A DNA stretch of 64,000 nucleotides, from positions 310,001 to 374,000 of the forward strand of contig NZ_QUEP01000002.1 of assembly GCF_003478035.1 (NCBI RefSeq). Direction: 5' to 3'. Source of the stretch: Clostridium sp. OF03-18AA (GTDB lineage Bacteria; Bacillota; Clostridia; Lachnospirales; Lachnospiraceae). Each line of letters opens with the position of its first letter. Positions within the stretch are counted from its first letter, which is position 1. The notes beneath the pieces were generated by a model. It worked only from the letters and a program-made list of their open reading frames with translations, was not told where the DNA came from and made no database searches. Below, piece by piece: positions 1 to 8,885 of the stretch. The position numbers and the translations under genes are program-made.

Positions 1-264
1 AAAGCATCAGAAGCTAAACCGTTTAAGCGTAACCCGGCACTTCTTCCACTTGACCATGCAACCCGCAGCATCAAGTTAGCAACCCTTTTCATTGACCTGA
101 CGGAAGATGAAGAATTTGCGATCAGATACCATGACGGTCTGTATGAATCAGCAAACTATGCAGTGAAGGGAAATGAAACCCCGTTATATTTGATTCTGCA
201 CTATGCTGATTTATGGTCAAGCAGAGTAACAGAAGGCAGCACAGATGAAGGAAGTGAAGAATAA
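1..264 (+). CDS. C-terminal end of a phage HD-domain hydrolase (partial)
   Basis: The frame is open from the first base and ends in TAA at 262-264, giving an 87-residue C-terminal fragment; the start lies outside the window. It contains DHATRSIKLA, then LTEDEEFAIRYHDG and LILHYADLWSS. This spacing of His, Glu-Glu-x-x-AIRxH and HxAD resembles the last helices of HD-superfamily proteins carried by Firmicutes phages and plasmids, where His and Asp bind metal. The substrate cannot be told. The stop overlaps the next ATG, so the gene belongs to the replication operon. The N-terminal HD pair is not visible, so the family call is tentative. Confidence 0.55.
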   Translation, partial: KASEAKPFKRNPALLPLDHATRSIKLATLFIDLTEDEEFAIRYHDGLYESANYAVKGNETPLYLILHYADLWSSRVTEGSTDEGSEE

Positions 265-563
265 TGGATAAAAGAGATAAGAAAATCAGACAGTTAGAAG
301 ATGAACGCAATCAGCTAATGGCTGAAAATCAGGAATTGAAATATATCATCAATGATATTCAGTCAGTGAATGATATTATGCGTGAAGATATTGAAAAGGA
401 ATGTGCTGCTGAATGTGGTTGTATTGTAATTGAAGGAAGTCGCACCAGTTCAGCGTATCAGGATTTAGTTGGTATTCTTCTTGCAAATAACTATTCTGTT
501 GAAGTCATACCAATGGATGAACGCAGAAAGTTAAAAATCATTATCAAGGAAAGTGAGGTATAA
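264..563 (+). CDS. Phage protein of unknown function, N-terminal coiled coil
   Basis: 99 residues; its ATG overlaps the stop of the preceding gene (TAATG), so translation is probably coupled. The first 45 residues are highly charged with heptad-like Leu/Ile spacing (IRQLEDERNQL, LKYIINDI), which predicts a coiled coil. The C-terminal half (CGCIVIEGSRTSSAYQDLV and VEVIPMDERRKLKIIIK) looks like a small alpha/beta fold. I do not recognise a family. Its position among replication genes suggests an accessory role in early phage functions. Confidence 0.6.
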   Translation: MDKRDKKIRQLEDERNQLMAENQELKYIINDIQSVNDIMREDIEKECAAECGCIVIEGSRTSSAYQDLVGILLANNYSVEVIPMDERRKLKIIIKESEV

Positions 564-567
564 GAGT

Positions 568-735
568 ATGGTAAATGAAAGACAGGGAAAAGTTTACAAT
601 CCCCGCCCGATATATAACAGAAAGTTATTACGTTCAGTGATTCGTGCGGGAGTTCAGAAACAGTTTGGTCAGCATCATGTTTCTGCTAACATGACGGGAA
701 ACTTTGAAAAAATTAGAAAGGAACAGGTGAAATAA
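568..735 (+). CDS. Small basic phage protein, unknown function
   Basis: 55 residues from ATG at 568, preceded by AAGTGAGG at a suitable distance; an upstream in-frame ATG at 553 lies inside the previous gene and has no better site. The protein is rich in Arg, Lys and Gln (NRKLLRSVIRAGVQKQFGQ) and has no recognisable domain. It sits directly before the RecA-like ATPase, as small accessory proteins often do in phage recombination modules. Function unknown. Confidence 0.5.
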   Translation: MVNERQGKVYNPRPIYNRKLLRSVIRAGVQKQFGQHHVSANMTGNFEKIRKEQVK

Positions 736-736
736 T

Positions 737-2101
737 ATGGCACAGATGCTTTTGATTATGGGTGAATCAGGTACAGGAAAAAGTACCAGTATGAGAAATT
801 GCGATCCGGCAACAACTGCCGTTGTGAACCCGGTTGGTAAGCCGTTACCGTTCAAGGGTAAGTTCACAATGCTGAACAGTGAGGTTGAATCACGCAAAAT
901 CTGCAAGTTTATGAAGGAACAGGCAGCAGCCGGGAAGAAGTTACTGGTGGTTGATGACTTCCAGTATATTCTTTCAGTCCCTTACATGAACCGTATCAAA
1001 GAAAACGGTTGGGACAAGTGGAATGACTTCGGTGCAAACTACTTTGAAATCATTGAGGTGTGCAAGGAACTTCCTGATGATGTGGTGGTTGCTTATATGA
1101 CCCACACAGAAACACTTGAAAATGGTGTTACTACTATTAAGCTGATCGGAAAGTTACTTCGTGAGAAGATCACCATTGAAGGACTTTTCACCATTGTACT
1201 TAGAACAGGCGTGAATGAAGGAAAGTATTACTTCTACACACAGAACAGTGGCAAGGACACCGTGAAGTCACCTATGGGAATGTTCCCGGCATACGCCATT
1301 GACAATGATCTGAATTATGTGGCTGATAAAATCCGAAACTTCTATGAAGTCGGTGAGTATAAGACAGATGCAGAAATGGGTCAGGCTGATGCACAGGCTG
1401 CATCCGATCTTGAAAAGCCGGATGCAAACGGCAGACGGGCAAGGGGTGGAAAAAAGACCACATCCACAGCAACACCACCTACCACAACAGAGGATGCAGC
1501 ACCAAAGACAGGCAGAACCGCCCGCAAGACACATGATGAAGTGGTGGCTGAAAATAATCAGAAAATGGCTGATTATATGGCAGAGCGTGACAAGGCTATT
1601 GATGCGGTTGCTGATGGGCGTGAAGAAATCCCGTTTGATGAAGCGTGTGCAGCAGCGGATTCTGTACCGCAGCCGGAACTTGAAACACCGCCAAGAAGAA
1701 CATGCAAGGAAAGAAAGGCAGCAGAACAGGATGGTACAACAAACACTGATTCTGAAAGTGTTGTACTGGATGCAGATACTTACTTCTATGTTCCGGCTGA
1801 TGACAATTATGTGATGAAGCATAAGGGTGACAAGGTTGACCTGATTGTTGATGGTGTGGAAGTGATGAAGGTTATCAGCAAGGAAGAATTTGGTGAAGGT
1901 GTGAAGCGTTTGGCACAGGCAGACAATCCTAAGCCGGAAAACCCTATTGACGGGGCAATGAATCCGCCGGAGAAGGGCAGACGCACAAGAAGAAGTGCAG
2001 CACAGGCACAGCCTGATAATGCAGATACAACAGCGGATGAAACCCCGGCAGTAGATAAACAGCCGACTGGCAGAACCCGCAGAGTAAGAAAAACACGCTA
2101 A
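737..2101 (+). CDS. RecA-like AAA ATPase (Sak4-type phage ATP-binding protein)
   Basis: 454 residues. A Walker A motif GESGTGKS lies at residues 9-16 and a hydrophobic strand ending in two Asp (KLLVVDDFQYI, near 70-80) fits Walker B. About 215 residues form the NTPase core. From there on the protein is a low-complexity Ala/Thr/Lys/Glu tail with repeated GRRARG and GRTAR patches, which looks disordered. A RecA-type ATPase followed two genes later by a DUF669 protein matches the single-strand annealing/recombination modules of many Firmicutes phages, so a role in phage DNA recombination or replication is inferred. The ATPase call is firm; the Sak4 assignment is less so. Confidence 0.75.
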   Translation: MAQMLLIMGESGTGKSTSMRNCDPATTAVVNPVGKPLPFKGKFTMLNSEVESRKICKFMKEQAAAGKKLLVVDDFQYILSVPYMNRIKENGWDKWNDFGANYFEIIEVCKELPDDVVVAYMTHTETLENGVTTIKLIGKLLREKITIEGLFTIVLRTGVNEGKYYFYTQNSGKDTVKSPMGMFPAYAIDNDLNYVADKIRNFYEVGEYKTDAEMGQADAQAASDLEKPDANGRRARGGKKTTSTATPPTTTEDAAPKTGRTARKTHDEVVAENNQKMADYMAERDKAIDAVADGREEIPFDEACAAADSVPQPELETPPRRTCKERKAAEQDGTTNTDSESVVLDADTYFYVPADDNYVMKHKGDKVDLIVDGVEVMKVISKEEFGEGVKRLAQADNPKPENPIDGAMNPPEKGRRTRRSAAQAQPDNADTTADETPAVDKQPTGRTRRVRKTR

Positions 2102-2120
2102 GAAAGTGAGGTAAAAGAAC

Positions 2121-2363
2121 ATGAACAATCCTTTTGGTTTACCTGATGAACTGTTTGGTGCAATCCTTGCATCAGCAATTACGGAAGGAATGAACACGGC
2201 AAACAACCATTCAATGAAGAACCCGCACCCGGTAGCACCTAAACAGGATGTATCGCCGGAAGATGGTGCAACTGCTGCAAAGAAAATCTATGATTCCTAT
2301 GTAAAAGCCGGGTTCAATGAGGTTCAGGCGTTTGAGTTGTTAAAGTTAGTATTAAGCAAATAA
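2121..2363 (+). CDS. Small phage protein, unknown function
   Basis: 80 residues from ATG at 2121, preceded by GAAAGTGAGG. The C-terminal half (ATAAKKIYDSYVKAGFNEVQAFELLKLVLSK) predicts two helices and resembles short helical adaptor segments seen next to phage single-strand binding proteins. No enzyme motif is present. It lies between the RecA-like ATPase and the DUF669 protein, so a role in the same recombination complex is possible but not shown. Confidence 0.55.
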   Translation: MNNPFGLPDELFGAILASAITEGMNTANNHSMKNPHPVAPKQDVSPEDGATAAKKIYDSYVKAGFNEVQAFELLKLVLSK

Positions 2364-2386
2364 GAAAGGTTAAAAGGTGAAAAATT

Positions 2387-2857
2387 ATGGCTATTGATTT
2401 CAGTGCATTTGATGAAAAGGTTGATTTACAGGAATTACAGAATGAGGTGCAGAACGCACCTGATAATGATTTTGCTGATGTGCCGGATGGTACATATATC
2501 ATTAGTATTGAGAAGATGGAAATTAAGTTGACCAAGGCACAGGATAAGTTGATGTTTGCAGTTCAGGCAAAGATCAAGGAAGGTGAACAGGCAAACCGCA
2601 TGATCTTCTTCAACCGTGTTATTTCCGGCAACAGTTCCGCAAAGTGGACGGACGGACAGGCAATCAAGTCGGTATGCACTTGGGTGAACAAGCTGATTGC
2701 AGAAGATGACACACCTGTTGAGTTCGTAAACTATGCAGATTTTGCAGATCAGATTCTTGATGTGTTCCAGTCTATTCAAGGTGCGATTGAAGTTGAGGTT
2801 GATTATAAGGCAGATGCTTTCAACCCTATCACAATCAAGGAAGTTTTTGATTGCTAA
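2387..2857 (+). CDS. DUF669 family protein, probable single-strand DNA-binding protein
   Basis: 156 residues with a strong site (GAAAGGTTAAAAGGTG) before ATG 2387. The sequence has the DUF669 pattern: an acidic N-terminus, PDGTYIISIEKMEIKLTK, a beta-rich core with ANRMIFFNRVISG, and a closing EVEVDYKADAFNPITIKEVFDC. DUF669 proteins are phage OB-fold proteins taken to bind ssDNA, usually encoded beside a Sak4/RecA-like ATPase as here. The role at the replication fork or in strand annealing is inferred from the family. Confidence 0.75.
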   Translation: MAIDFSAFDEKVDLQELQNEVQNAPDNDFADVPDGTYIISIEKMEIKLTKAQDKLMFAVQAKIKEGEQANRMIFFNRVISGNSSAKWTDGQAIKSVCTWVNKLIAEDDTPVEFVNYADFADQILDVFQSIQGAIEVEVDYKADAFNPITIKEVFDC

Positions 2858-2874
2858 AAAAATTTTACTTGCGT

Positions 2875-2933
2875 GTGGATTTATAATCCACAATAATGTT
2901 ATCAGGCGGTGGCGGGGTCGCACCTTCCACCGC
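2875..2933 (+). terminator. Two adjacent hairpins between DUF669 gene and DNA polymerase
   Basis: A perfect 7-bp stem GTGGATT/AATCCAC with a TAT loop (2875-2891) is followed by a second 7-bp stem GCGGTGG/CCACCGC (2906-2933) and then TATTTTC. The second could act as a weak terminator or a processing site that sets the level of the polymerase transcript. The U tract is short, so complete termination is unlikely. Confidence 0.4.
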
Positions 2934-2956
2934 TATTTTCAGAAAGGGTGAATGTA

Positions 2957-4840
2957 GTGATTTTTTATGACTTTGAGGTTTTCAAGGAAGATTGGCTTGC
3001 CGTTTTCATTGATGTGACCAAGAAAAAAGAATATGTGATAATCAATAACCCTGATGAATTAAAAGCCTTATATGAAGCGAATAGCAAGGATATATGGGTA
3101 GGTTATAACAACCGCCACTATGACCAGTACATTATGAAAGGTATTCTGTTGGGAATGAACCCCAAAAGAATAAATGACTGGATAATTGTTGAAAAAAAGG
3201 AAGGGTGGCAATTTTCATCAGCGTTCAACAAAATTCCAATGATTAACTATGATGTTATGCCGAACCCCCCGGTTGGTTTGAAAACACTGGAAGGTTTTCT
3301 TGGCAGCAATATCAAGGAAACGGATGTTGATTTTAGAATAAACAGGAAATTGACCAAGGAAGAAATTGAAATGACGGTTTTCTACTGTCGGCATGATGTA
3401 GAAGAAACTATCAAAGTATTCCTTGAAAAAATAGATGAATTTAATGCAATGCACGGTATCATTCAGGCTTTCCCTGATATTGTGAACCTGTCTGATATAG
3501 GGGATAGTGAAGCAAGAATCACCGCAAAGGTGCTTGGGTGTTCCCGCAGATCATTTGAAGATGAATTTGATTTCTACTTCTTGCCGTGCTTGCAACTGAA
3601 AAAATATAAATATGTTCAGGACTGGTTTGAACAGAAAAGACAGGAAGCCTTGTCAATGGACTTGGCACACATGGATAAATACTCAAAACGTACATGGTAT
3701 AAGGAACAGGGTCTTGAAACCGTGGTTGCGGGTATTCCTCATTCATTCGGTTTTGGCGGTGTTCACGGGGCAACAGCCACACCAATTCACAAGACCGGGC
3801 AACTGCTGCACGTTGATGTAAACAATTACTATCCTTCAATGCTGATTGCTTGGGGACTGGTTACAAGGGCAGCAACTAATGACAATTACCCGTTGGTGTA
3901 TAACACACGAAAAGCCATGAAGGAAAAACAGATTACTGCAAAAAACGCCGGAAACAAGAAAGAAGTCAAGCGGTGGAAGAAAGCACAGTTGCCATATAAG
4001 AAGATGCTGAACGCCTTGTCAGGTGCAATGAAAGATGAAACCAATGCAGCGTATGACCCAAGAAACAATAACTGTATGTGCATCAACGGTCAGTTGATGT
4101 TGCTTGACCTGATTGAACACCTTGAAGTTGTACCGGGATTTGAACTGATTCAGTCCAACACGGACGGTCTTATTATTTGGATTCCTGACACAGATGAAGC
4201 CTTTGAAATGGTTGATGATATTTGTTGGGAGTGGGAACAGCGTTGTTCAACAGATCAGTGTTCAATTCTTCTTGAACTGGATAACATTAGTGAAATCTAT
4301 CAGAAGGATGTGAACAATTACCTTTGGGTTGGTATTGACGGCGGTGTTGAAAGAATCGGTGCTTATGTGAAGGAACTTTCAGCGGTTGACAATGATCTGC
4401 CAATCCTGAATAAAGCACTGGTTGACTACATGGTTAAGAAAACCCCGGTTGAACAGACCATCAATCAGTGTGATGACCTGATTATGTTTCAGAAGATCGT
4501 CAAGTTATCAGACAAGTATGATTGGGTGGAACATGAGCATTGCACACCGCTTGTCAGTCATATAGGCAAAAGAACAATCAAGACGGTGTATGAATACCCT
4601 GACAAGGACAAATACACATATAAGTCATACAGGGTGTTTGCATCTAACGATCAGCAGCATGGAAGATTGCTGAAACGTAAACAGGTGAAAACCAAGGGTG
4701 AAAAATTCGGTAATACACCTGACCACTGTTTCATTTTCAATGATTCGGTTGTTGGAGTAAAAACACCGCCTGAACTTGATAGGCAGTGGTACATAGATTT
4801 AGCAAAGAAACGCTTGAAACAATTTGGTGTTGTAGCGTAA
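2957..4840 (+). CDS. Phage family B-type DNA polymerase with 3'-5' exonuclease
   Basis: 627 residues. I chose GTG 2957 because AGAAAGGG lies 8 nt upstream and the DFE exonuclease motif (Asp5, Glu7) then sits at the very N-terminus; ATG 2909 is inside the hairpin region. A second exonuclease block is YCRHDVEETIKVF. Polymerase motif A is DVNNYYPSM (Asp287), motif B lies in KKMLNALSGAM, and motif C is SNTDGLII (Asp403). These fit a compact family B-like polymerase of the kind found in Firmicutes phages with an SF3 helicase. It should copy the phage genome together with the primase/helicase two genes downstream. Confidence 0.85.
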   Translation: MIFYDFEVFKEDWLAVFIDVTKKKEYVIINNPDELKALYEANSKDIWVGYNNRHYDQYIMKGILLGMNPKRINDWIIVEKKEGWQFSSAFNKIPMINYDVMPNPPVGLKTLEGFLGSNIKETDVDFRINRKLTKEEIEMTVFYCRHDVEETIKVFLEKIDEFNAMHGIIQAFPDIVNLSDIGDSEARITAKVLGCSRRSFEDEFDFYFLPCLQLKKYKYVQDWFEQKRQEALSMDLAHMDKYSKRTWYKEQGLETVVAGIPHSFGFGGVHGATATPIHKTGQLLHVDVNNYYPSMLIAWGLVTRAATNDNYPLVYNTRKAMKEKQITAKNAGNKKEVKRWKKAQLPYKKMLNALSGAMKDETNAAYDPRNNNCMCINGQLMLLDLIEHLEVVPGFELIQSNTDGLIIWIPDTDEAFEMVDDICWEWEQRCSTDQCSILLELDNISEIYQKDVNNYLWVGIDGGVERIGAYVKELSAVDNDLPILNKALVDYMVKKTPVEQTINQCDDLIMFQKIVKLSDKYDWVEHEHCTPLVSHIGKRTIKTVYEYPDKDKYTYKSYRVFASNDQQHGRLLKRKQVKTKGEKFGNTPDHCFIFNDSVVGVKTPPELDRQWYIDLAKKRLKQFGVVA

Positions 4841-4861
4841 CACCGGGAAGGAAGGTTTTTC

Positions 4862-5317
4862 ATGGATTTAGAAATCAGATATGAAAATGGTTCAATGACT
4901 GTTCATCTTGAAGAATTTTTGAATACCCGCAGCATTGCCAAGGTCAGAAAACTGCTGAAACTTATCAGAAGCAGTTTCACCCCGGAATGTGAACAGCAGA
5001 TTAAAGAATTTGTTCAGGACTGGATTGAACAGTTTGAACAGAAACAGTTGGAAAATGAACGGTATATCACAGGGTATGAACAAAAGGTCAGTTATTGTCA
5101 GAAGCAGTTGCGGGATGCCTTATATACCCGTGACAGTTACAAGAAGTCAACACCACTGCACAAGTCGGAAGGGTGGGACAAATGGAATGAAGAAGTGAAG
5201 GGGTGTAGAAAGGAACTTGCAGAAGTGAAAACACTACTTCGTTCCTATCAGTCCCGGTACAACAGCAACATCAGGAATAAGGATTTTTATAAAAAGGTGT
5301 TAGAAAACATCACATAA
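4862..5317 (+). CDS. Phage protein of unknown function, coiled coil
   Basis: 151 residues, ATG 4862 after GGGAAGGAAGG. The middle (residues 40-130) is charged and helical with coiled-coil character (EQFEQKQLENERYITGYEQKVSYCQKQL). No catalytic motif is visible. It lies between polymerase and primase-helicase genes with 20-bp gaps, so it probably belongs to the replisome or is a structural accessory to it; that is inferred from position only. Confidence 0.55.
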   Translation: MDLEIRYENGSMTVHLEEFLNTRSIAKVRKLLKLIRSSFTPECEQQIKEFVQDWIEQFEQKQLENERYITGYEQKVSYCQKQLRDALYTRDSYKKSTPLHKSEGWDKWNEEVKGCRKELAEVKTLLRSYQSRYNSNIRNKDFYKKVLENIT

Positions 5318-5332
5318 GGTAGGTGATAAAAG

Positions 5333-7210
5333 ATGCTTTACAAAGGTTATGTTGAAACCAAAGGCAAGGCAAGCATTGAAAAACTGAAAAACAGAACCAC
5401 ATGGAAAACCTATGATGAAGTAAAGAACCTGAACGGGTTCGGCGGGGTTTTGGCTGATGACACTATCCTTATCGACATTGATGATTCTGACCAATCTGAA
5501 ATTCTGATGAACATTGTGGAAGAACTGCAACTTGACTGTAAAGTCCTTTGTACCAGTAGGGGGAAACATTTTCTTTTCAAGAATCATACTATTGCAAGGA
5601 ACAGGACACACGTTCAGTTGGCGGTTGGTCTTACTGCTGATATAAAAGTCGGCAGTAGGTTGTCTTATGAGGTCATCAAGATTGACGGTGAAGAAAGATT
5701 TTGTGAATGGGACATTGAAGAAGGTGGAAAGTATCAGGAAGTTCCAAAGTGGTTGTTCCCGGTCAAGGCAACCGCAGACTTTGTTGATATGGATGCCGGG
5801 GACGGAAGGAATCAGGCACTTTTCAATTACATCCTGACCCTGACTGCAAATGATTTCACTGTTGAAGAAACCCGTGAGTGCATCCGCATCCTGAACAAGT
5901 TTGTTCTGAAACAACCGCTGTCAGATGATGAACTGGAAGTGATCTTGCGTGATGATGCTTTTCAGAAACCTGTTTTTTTCCTTGGCAGCACATTCTTGTT
6001 TGACAAGTTTGCAGTGTTTATGAAGAACACAGCACACGTTATCAAAATCAACGGGCAGTTGCATATATACAAAGACGGTGTGTATTCCAATGGGTACAAA
6101 GAAATTGAATCAAACATGATTCAGCATATCCCAAACCTGAAAAAGATGCAACGCCGGGAAGTTCTTGACTACATGGAACTGATCGTTGATGAAAAAGAAC
6201 AGTCAGATGCAAATTTGATTGCTTTCAACAACGGTGTATATGACCTTGTGACCGGGGAACTGAAACCATTCAGCACGGACATTGTTATTACTAACAAGAT
6301 TCCTTGGGACTACAAGCCGGATGCCTATTCTGAACTGGCAGACAGTACACTAAACAAGTTAGCGTGTGGTGATGCAACAATCAGGGCATTGTTGGAAGAA
6401 TGTATTGGTTACTGCTTTTACAGAAGAAATGAGTTAGGCAAGGCGTTCATCCTGACAGGTGATAAGTCCAATGGTAAAAGTACATTTTTGGATTGTGTCA
6501 AAGCAATCCTTGGTGATCGGAACATTTCAGCACTTGACTTGAAAGAACTGGGTGACAGGTTCAATACTTCAATGATGTTCGGTAAACTGGCAAACATTGG
6601 TGATGATATTGGTGATGATTTCCTTCAAGGTTCACAGGTCAGCGTGTTCAAGAAAATAGTAACAGGTAACCGCATCAAGGCAGAGCGTAAAGGACAAGAC
6701 CCGTTTGAGTTCAACCCGTTCATCAAACTGTTATTCAGTGCCAATGATATTCCCCGTATGAAGGACAAGACCGGGGCGGTACTTAGGCGTTTGGTTATTA
6801 TTCCATTCAATGCCACATTCAGCAAGGATGCACCTGATTATGACCCATTCATCAAGTACAAACTGATTCAACAGGAAAGCGTTGAATATTTCATCAGGCT
6901 TGGCGTGGAAGGTCTGAAAAGAATTATCATCAATGACGGATTCACCAAGTCAGACAAGGTTCAGAACCAGTTGACAGAGTATGAAGAAGAAAACAACCCT
7001 ATCCTTGCATTTATCAATGACACCGGGGTTGACATGATAGAAAATGAACCAACCGCTGATGTGTATAAGCGGTATCAGGTTTTTTGTGCAGACAATGCAA
7101 TGCAGCCAATGTCAAATATTGTGTTCAGTAAGCAGATCAATAAAAGGCTTGGGTTCAGAGTAATTCAGAAAAAAGTGAACAATAAAAATTGTAAGATATT
7201 TGTTTCATAG
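5333..7210 (+). CDS. Phage primase/SF3 helicase (D5/P4 family)
   Basis: 625 residues. The N-terminal 150 residues carry DDTILIDIDDSDQ and a pattern like a primase-polymerase (AEP) domain. The C-terminal half is a superfamily 3 helicase: Walker A GDKSNGKS (376-383), Walker B region KLANIGDDIGDD, and motif C FIKLLFSANDIPRMKD followed by the arginine-rich AVLRRLVIIPF. It ends with a small D5-type C-terminal domain. The protein should prime and unwind DNA at the phage origin, probably at the iteron array near 9.0 kb. Start ATG 5333 follows GGTAGGTG. Confidence 0.85.
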   Translation: MLYKGYVETKGKASIEKLKNRTTWKTYDEVKNLNGFGGVLADDTILIDIDDSDQSEILMNIVEELQLDCKVLCTSRGKHFLFKNHTIARNRTHVQLAVGLTADIKVGSRLSYEVIKIDGEERFCEWDIEEGGKYQEVPKWLFPVKATADFVDMDAGDGRNQALFNYILTLTANDFTVEETRECIRILNKFVLKQPLSDDELEVILRDDAFQKPVFFLGSTFLFDKFAVFMKNTAHVIKINGQLHIYKDGVYSNGYKEIESNMIQHIPNLKKMQRREVLDYMELIVDEKEQSDANLIAFNNGVYDLVTGELKPFSTDIVITNKIPWDYKPDAYSELADSTLNKLACGDATIRALLEECIGYCFYRRNELGKAFILTGDKSNGKSTFLDCVKAILGDRNISALDLKELGDRFNTSMMFGKLANIGDDIGDDFLQGSQVSVFKKIVTGNRIKAERKGQDPFEFNPFIKLLFSANDIPRMKDKTGAVLRRLVIIPFNATFSKDAPDYDPFIKYKLIQQESVEYFIRLGVEGLKRIIINDGFTKSDKVQNQLTEYEEENNPILAFINDTGVDMIENEPTADVYKRYQVFCADNAMQPMSNIVFSKQINKRLGFRVIQKKVNNKNCKIFVS

Positions 7211-7231
7211 CAGAAAGGAAGGTGATTGAAT

Positions 7232-8233
7232 GTGTCAGAAAAACTGCAAATATTGGAACTTTTTGGTGGCATAGGGTCACCAAGGGTTGCCCTTAGAAAC
7301 ATAGGTGTTTCAGTAAAATCTATTGATTATGTGGAAATTGATGAAAAGGCTGTCAGGTCATACAATGCAATGTTTGAACAGGAATCAGCATATTCACCGC
7401 AGACAGTAGTGGGGTGGAATCTTCAACCTGATATTCTGATTCACGGGTCACCGTGTCAGGATTTCAGTATTGCGGGGCATCAGGGAAAAGCAACGGCAGC
7501 AGACGGAAGAATAAACAAAGGAAAAGGTGCTGATGAAGGTTCAGGGACAAGATCATCCCTGATGTGGGAAACGGTACATATTATTGAACAGATGGGTGAG
7601 TGGAAACCAACTGTTGTGATATGGGAAAACGTAAAAAATGTTTTATCAAAGCACATGGTTCACAACTTCAACCGTTACCTGTCATATATGGAAAAGTTGG
7701 GTTATTCCAATAATTACAAAGTATTAGACTGCCGTGATTATGGAATACCACAGGCACGGGAACGGTGTTTCACAGTGTCAGTTCTTGGTGACAATGTTTT
7801 TGATTTTGAACTGATGGAAAAAAGACCCATGAAGAACATTTCAAATTTTCTTGAATACGGTGATGTTCCTGATTGCTACTTGGTGACACAGCCAAGTGTT
7901 TATTCAGTAATTGGTAAGAAAGGAATCAGAAGGGCAACCATAATCAAAGATTATGTAAATACTATTACCACAAGACAGGATAGGACACCCGCACAGGTCA
8001 TTGATCTTGGTGGTGGAAAATACAGATATTTGACAGAACTGGAATGTTGGCGGTTGATGGGGTATTCGGATGATGATTTTTATGCAGCAGAAGCAACTTG
8101 CAGAGTTGAACCGGGAAAAATGAACAGAACCTTATATCATCAGGCGGGTAATTCCATACCCGTACCGATATTTGAAAGTATGTTCAGTGCAATGCTGAAC
8201 AGTGGGATTATAAGAAAGGAAGGTATCAATTAG
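7232..8233 (+). CDS. DNA (cytosine-5) methyltransferase
   Basis: 333 residues from GTG 7232, about 9 nt after GGAAGG; TTG 7226 is an alternative but too close to that site. C5-methyltransferase motifs run in order: I LELFGGIGSPRVAL, IV HGSPCQDFS (catalytic Cys75), VI VIWENVKN, VIII QARERCF, and IX/X YHQAGNSIPVP. No partner endonuclease gene is adjacent, so this is an orphan phage methylase, probably protecting phage DNA from host restriction. The target sequence cannot be read from the protein. It overlaps the next gene by one base. Confidence 0.9.
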   Translation: MSEKLQILELFGGIGSPRVALRNIGVSVKSIDYVEIDEKAVRSYNAMFEQESAYSPQTVVGWNLQPDILIHGSPCQDFSIAGHQGKATAADGRINKGKGADEGSGTRSSLMWETVHIIEQMGEWKPTVVIWENVKNVLSKHMVHNFNRYLSYMEKLGYSNNYKVLDCRDYGIPQARERCFTVSVLGDNVFDFELMEKRPMKNISNFLEYGDVPDCYLVTQPSVYSVIGKKGIRRATIIKDYVNTITTRQDRTPAQVIDLGGGKYRYLTELECWRLMGYSDDDFYAAEATCRVEPGKMNRTLYHQAGNSIPVPIFESMFSAMLNSGIIRKEGIN

Positions 8234-8454
8234 TGAAAGGTGGAAGAAATACAGAAGGTTATGCAGACCCAACGGCAACTATTGCGGTTGGTAGAGTTGC
8301 AAAGGAAGAACGTGAACAGATTGAATGTGAAGCAGCAGACAAACGTGCCTATGATCTGATTAAGGTTTTGAAGTACATCATCAAAGGTGCGGGGTTTGAA
8401 CTGACTGAACGTGTTCAGGTAAAAGATACCAAGACGGGAAGGGTTTACAGATGA
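8233..8454 (+). CDS. Small phage protein, unknown function
   Basis: 73 residues starting at GTG 8233, which overlaps the TAG stop of the methyltransferase. It has a helical core (KEEREQIECEAADKRAYDLIKVLKYIIKGAGFELTERVQVKD) and no catalytic motif. It overlaps the following gene by four bases (ATGA type). Similar small proteins often follow methylase genes in Lachnospiraceae prophages, but no function is known to me. Confidence 0.55.
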   Translation: MKGGRNTEGYADPTATIAVGRVAKEEREQIECEAADKRAYDLIKVLKYIIKGAGFELTERVQVKDTKTGRVYR

Positions 8455-8603
8455 ATGAAATATTTACAGGTACATTTGATAGGTGGAAATGGTTTCCACA
8501 AATGAAACCTTGGGAACTGGAAGTAATGAGTTCCAACAAAAAGGTTCAGAGAATGAAAGACAGGCAAGATAGAAAGGTGAGGTTAAGAAATTATGGAAAA
8601 TAA
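8451..8603 (+). CDS. Small basic phage protein, 50 aa
   Basis: An open frame from ATG 8451 to TAA 8601-8603 encodes 50 residues beginning MNEIFTGTFDRWKWF. It overlaps the preceding stop (ATGA) and the next start at 8593, forming a translationally coupled chain. The protein is Lys/Arg rich (NKKVQRMKDRQDRKVRLRN) with four Trp, which could suit nucleic-acid binding. Coupling at both ends is the main support that it is translated. Function unknown. Confidence 0.45.
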   Translation: MNEIFTGTFDRWKWFPQMKPWELEVMSSNKKVQRMKDRQDRKVRLRNYGK

Positions 8604-8877
8604 GATTTTGGAATTATTGGAACAGAAGGGCAGCGTGTCAATGAATGATGATATTTTCCCGTTGGTAGAAAAAGAATTTGAAGGTCAGGTGATTGGTGCA
8701 GAACTTTATGAACTTGCACACCAATACATATCACAGTTGTTGTATGGGGTGCATACTGCCGGGGTTGCCGTGATTGCTGTTCCTAAGTTTGCAGCGGGTC
8801 AGCAGTTTGGTCAGATGGTTGTTGCTGATGTGATTTATACAAAGGTGAATGATACACCGTATGATTTTATGCAGTAG
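8593..8877 (+). CDS. Phage protein of unknown function, last gene of the replication module
   Basis: 94 residues from ATG 8593, preceded by GAAAGGTGAGG. It begins with helices (MENKILELLEQKGSVSM, winged-helix-like) and continues with a hydrophobic stretch VHTAGVAVIAVPKFAAG. It ends at the edge of the iteron array, so the replication operon closes here. No family recognised. Confidence 0.55.
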   Translation: MENKILELLEQKGSVSMNDDIFPLVEKEFEGQVIGAELYELAHQYISQLLYGVHTAGVAVIAVPKFAAGQQFGQMVVADVIYTKVNDTPYDFMQ

Positions 8878-8885
8878 TTGCGGTT

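Noticed and set aside
1268..2206. Long minus-strand open frame opposite the C-terminal tail of the RecA-like ATPase.
   Set aside because: Cys/Leu/Arg-rich shadow of the repetitive Ala/Thr/Lys/Glu tail on the other strand; no ribosome binding site and opposite to all phage genes.
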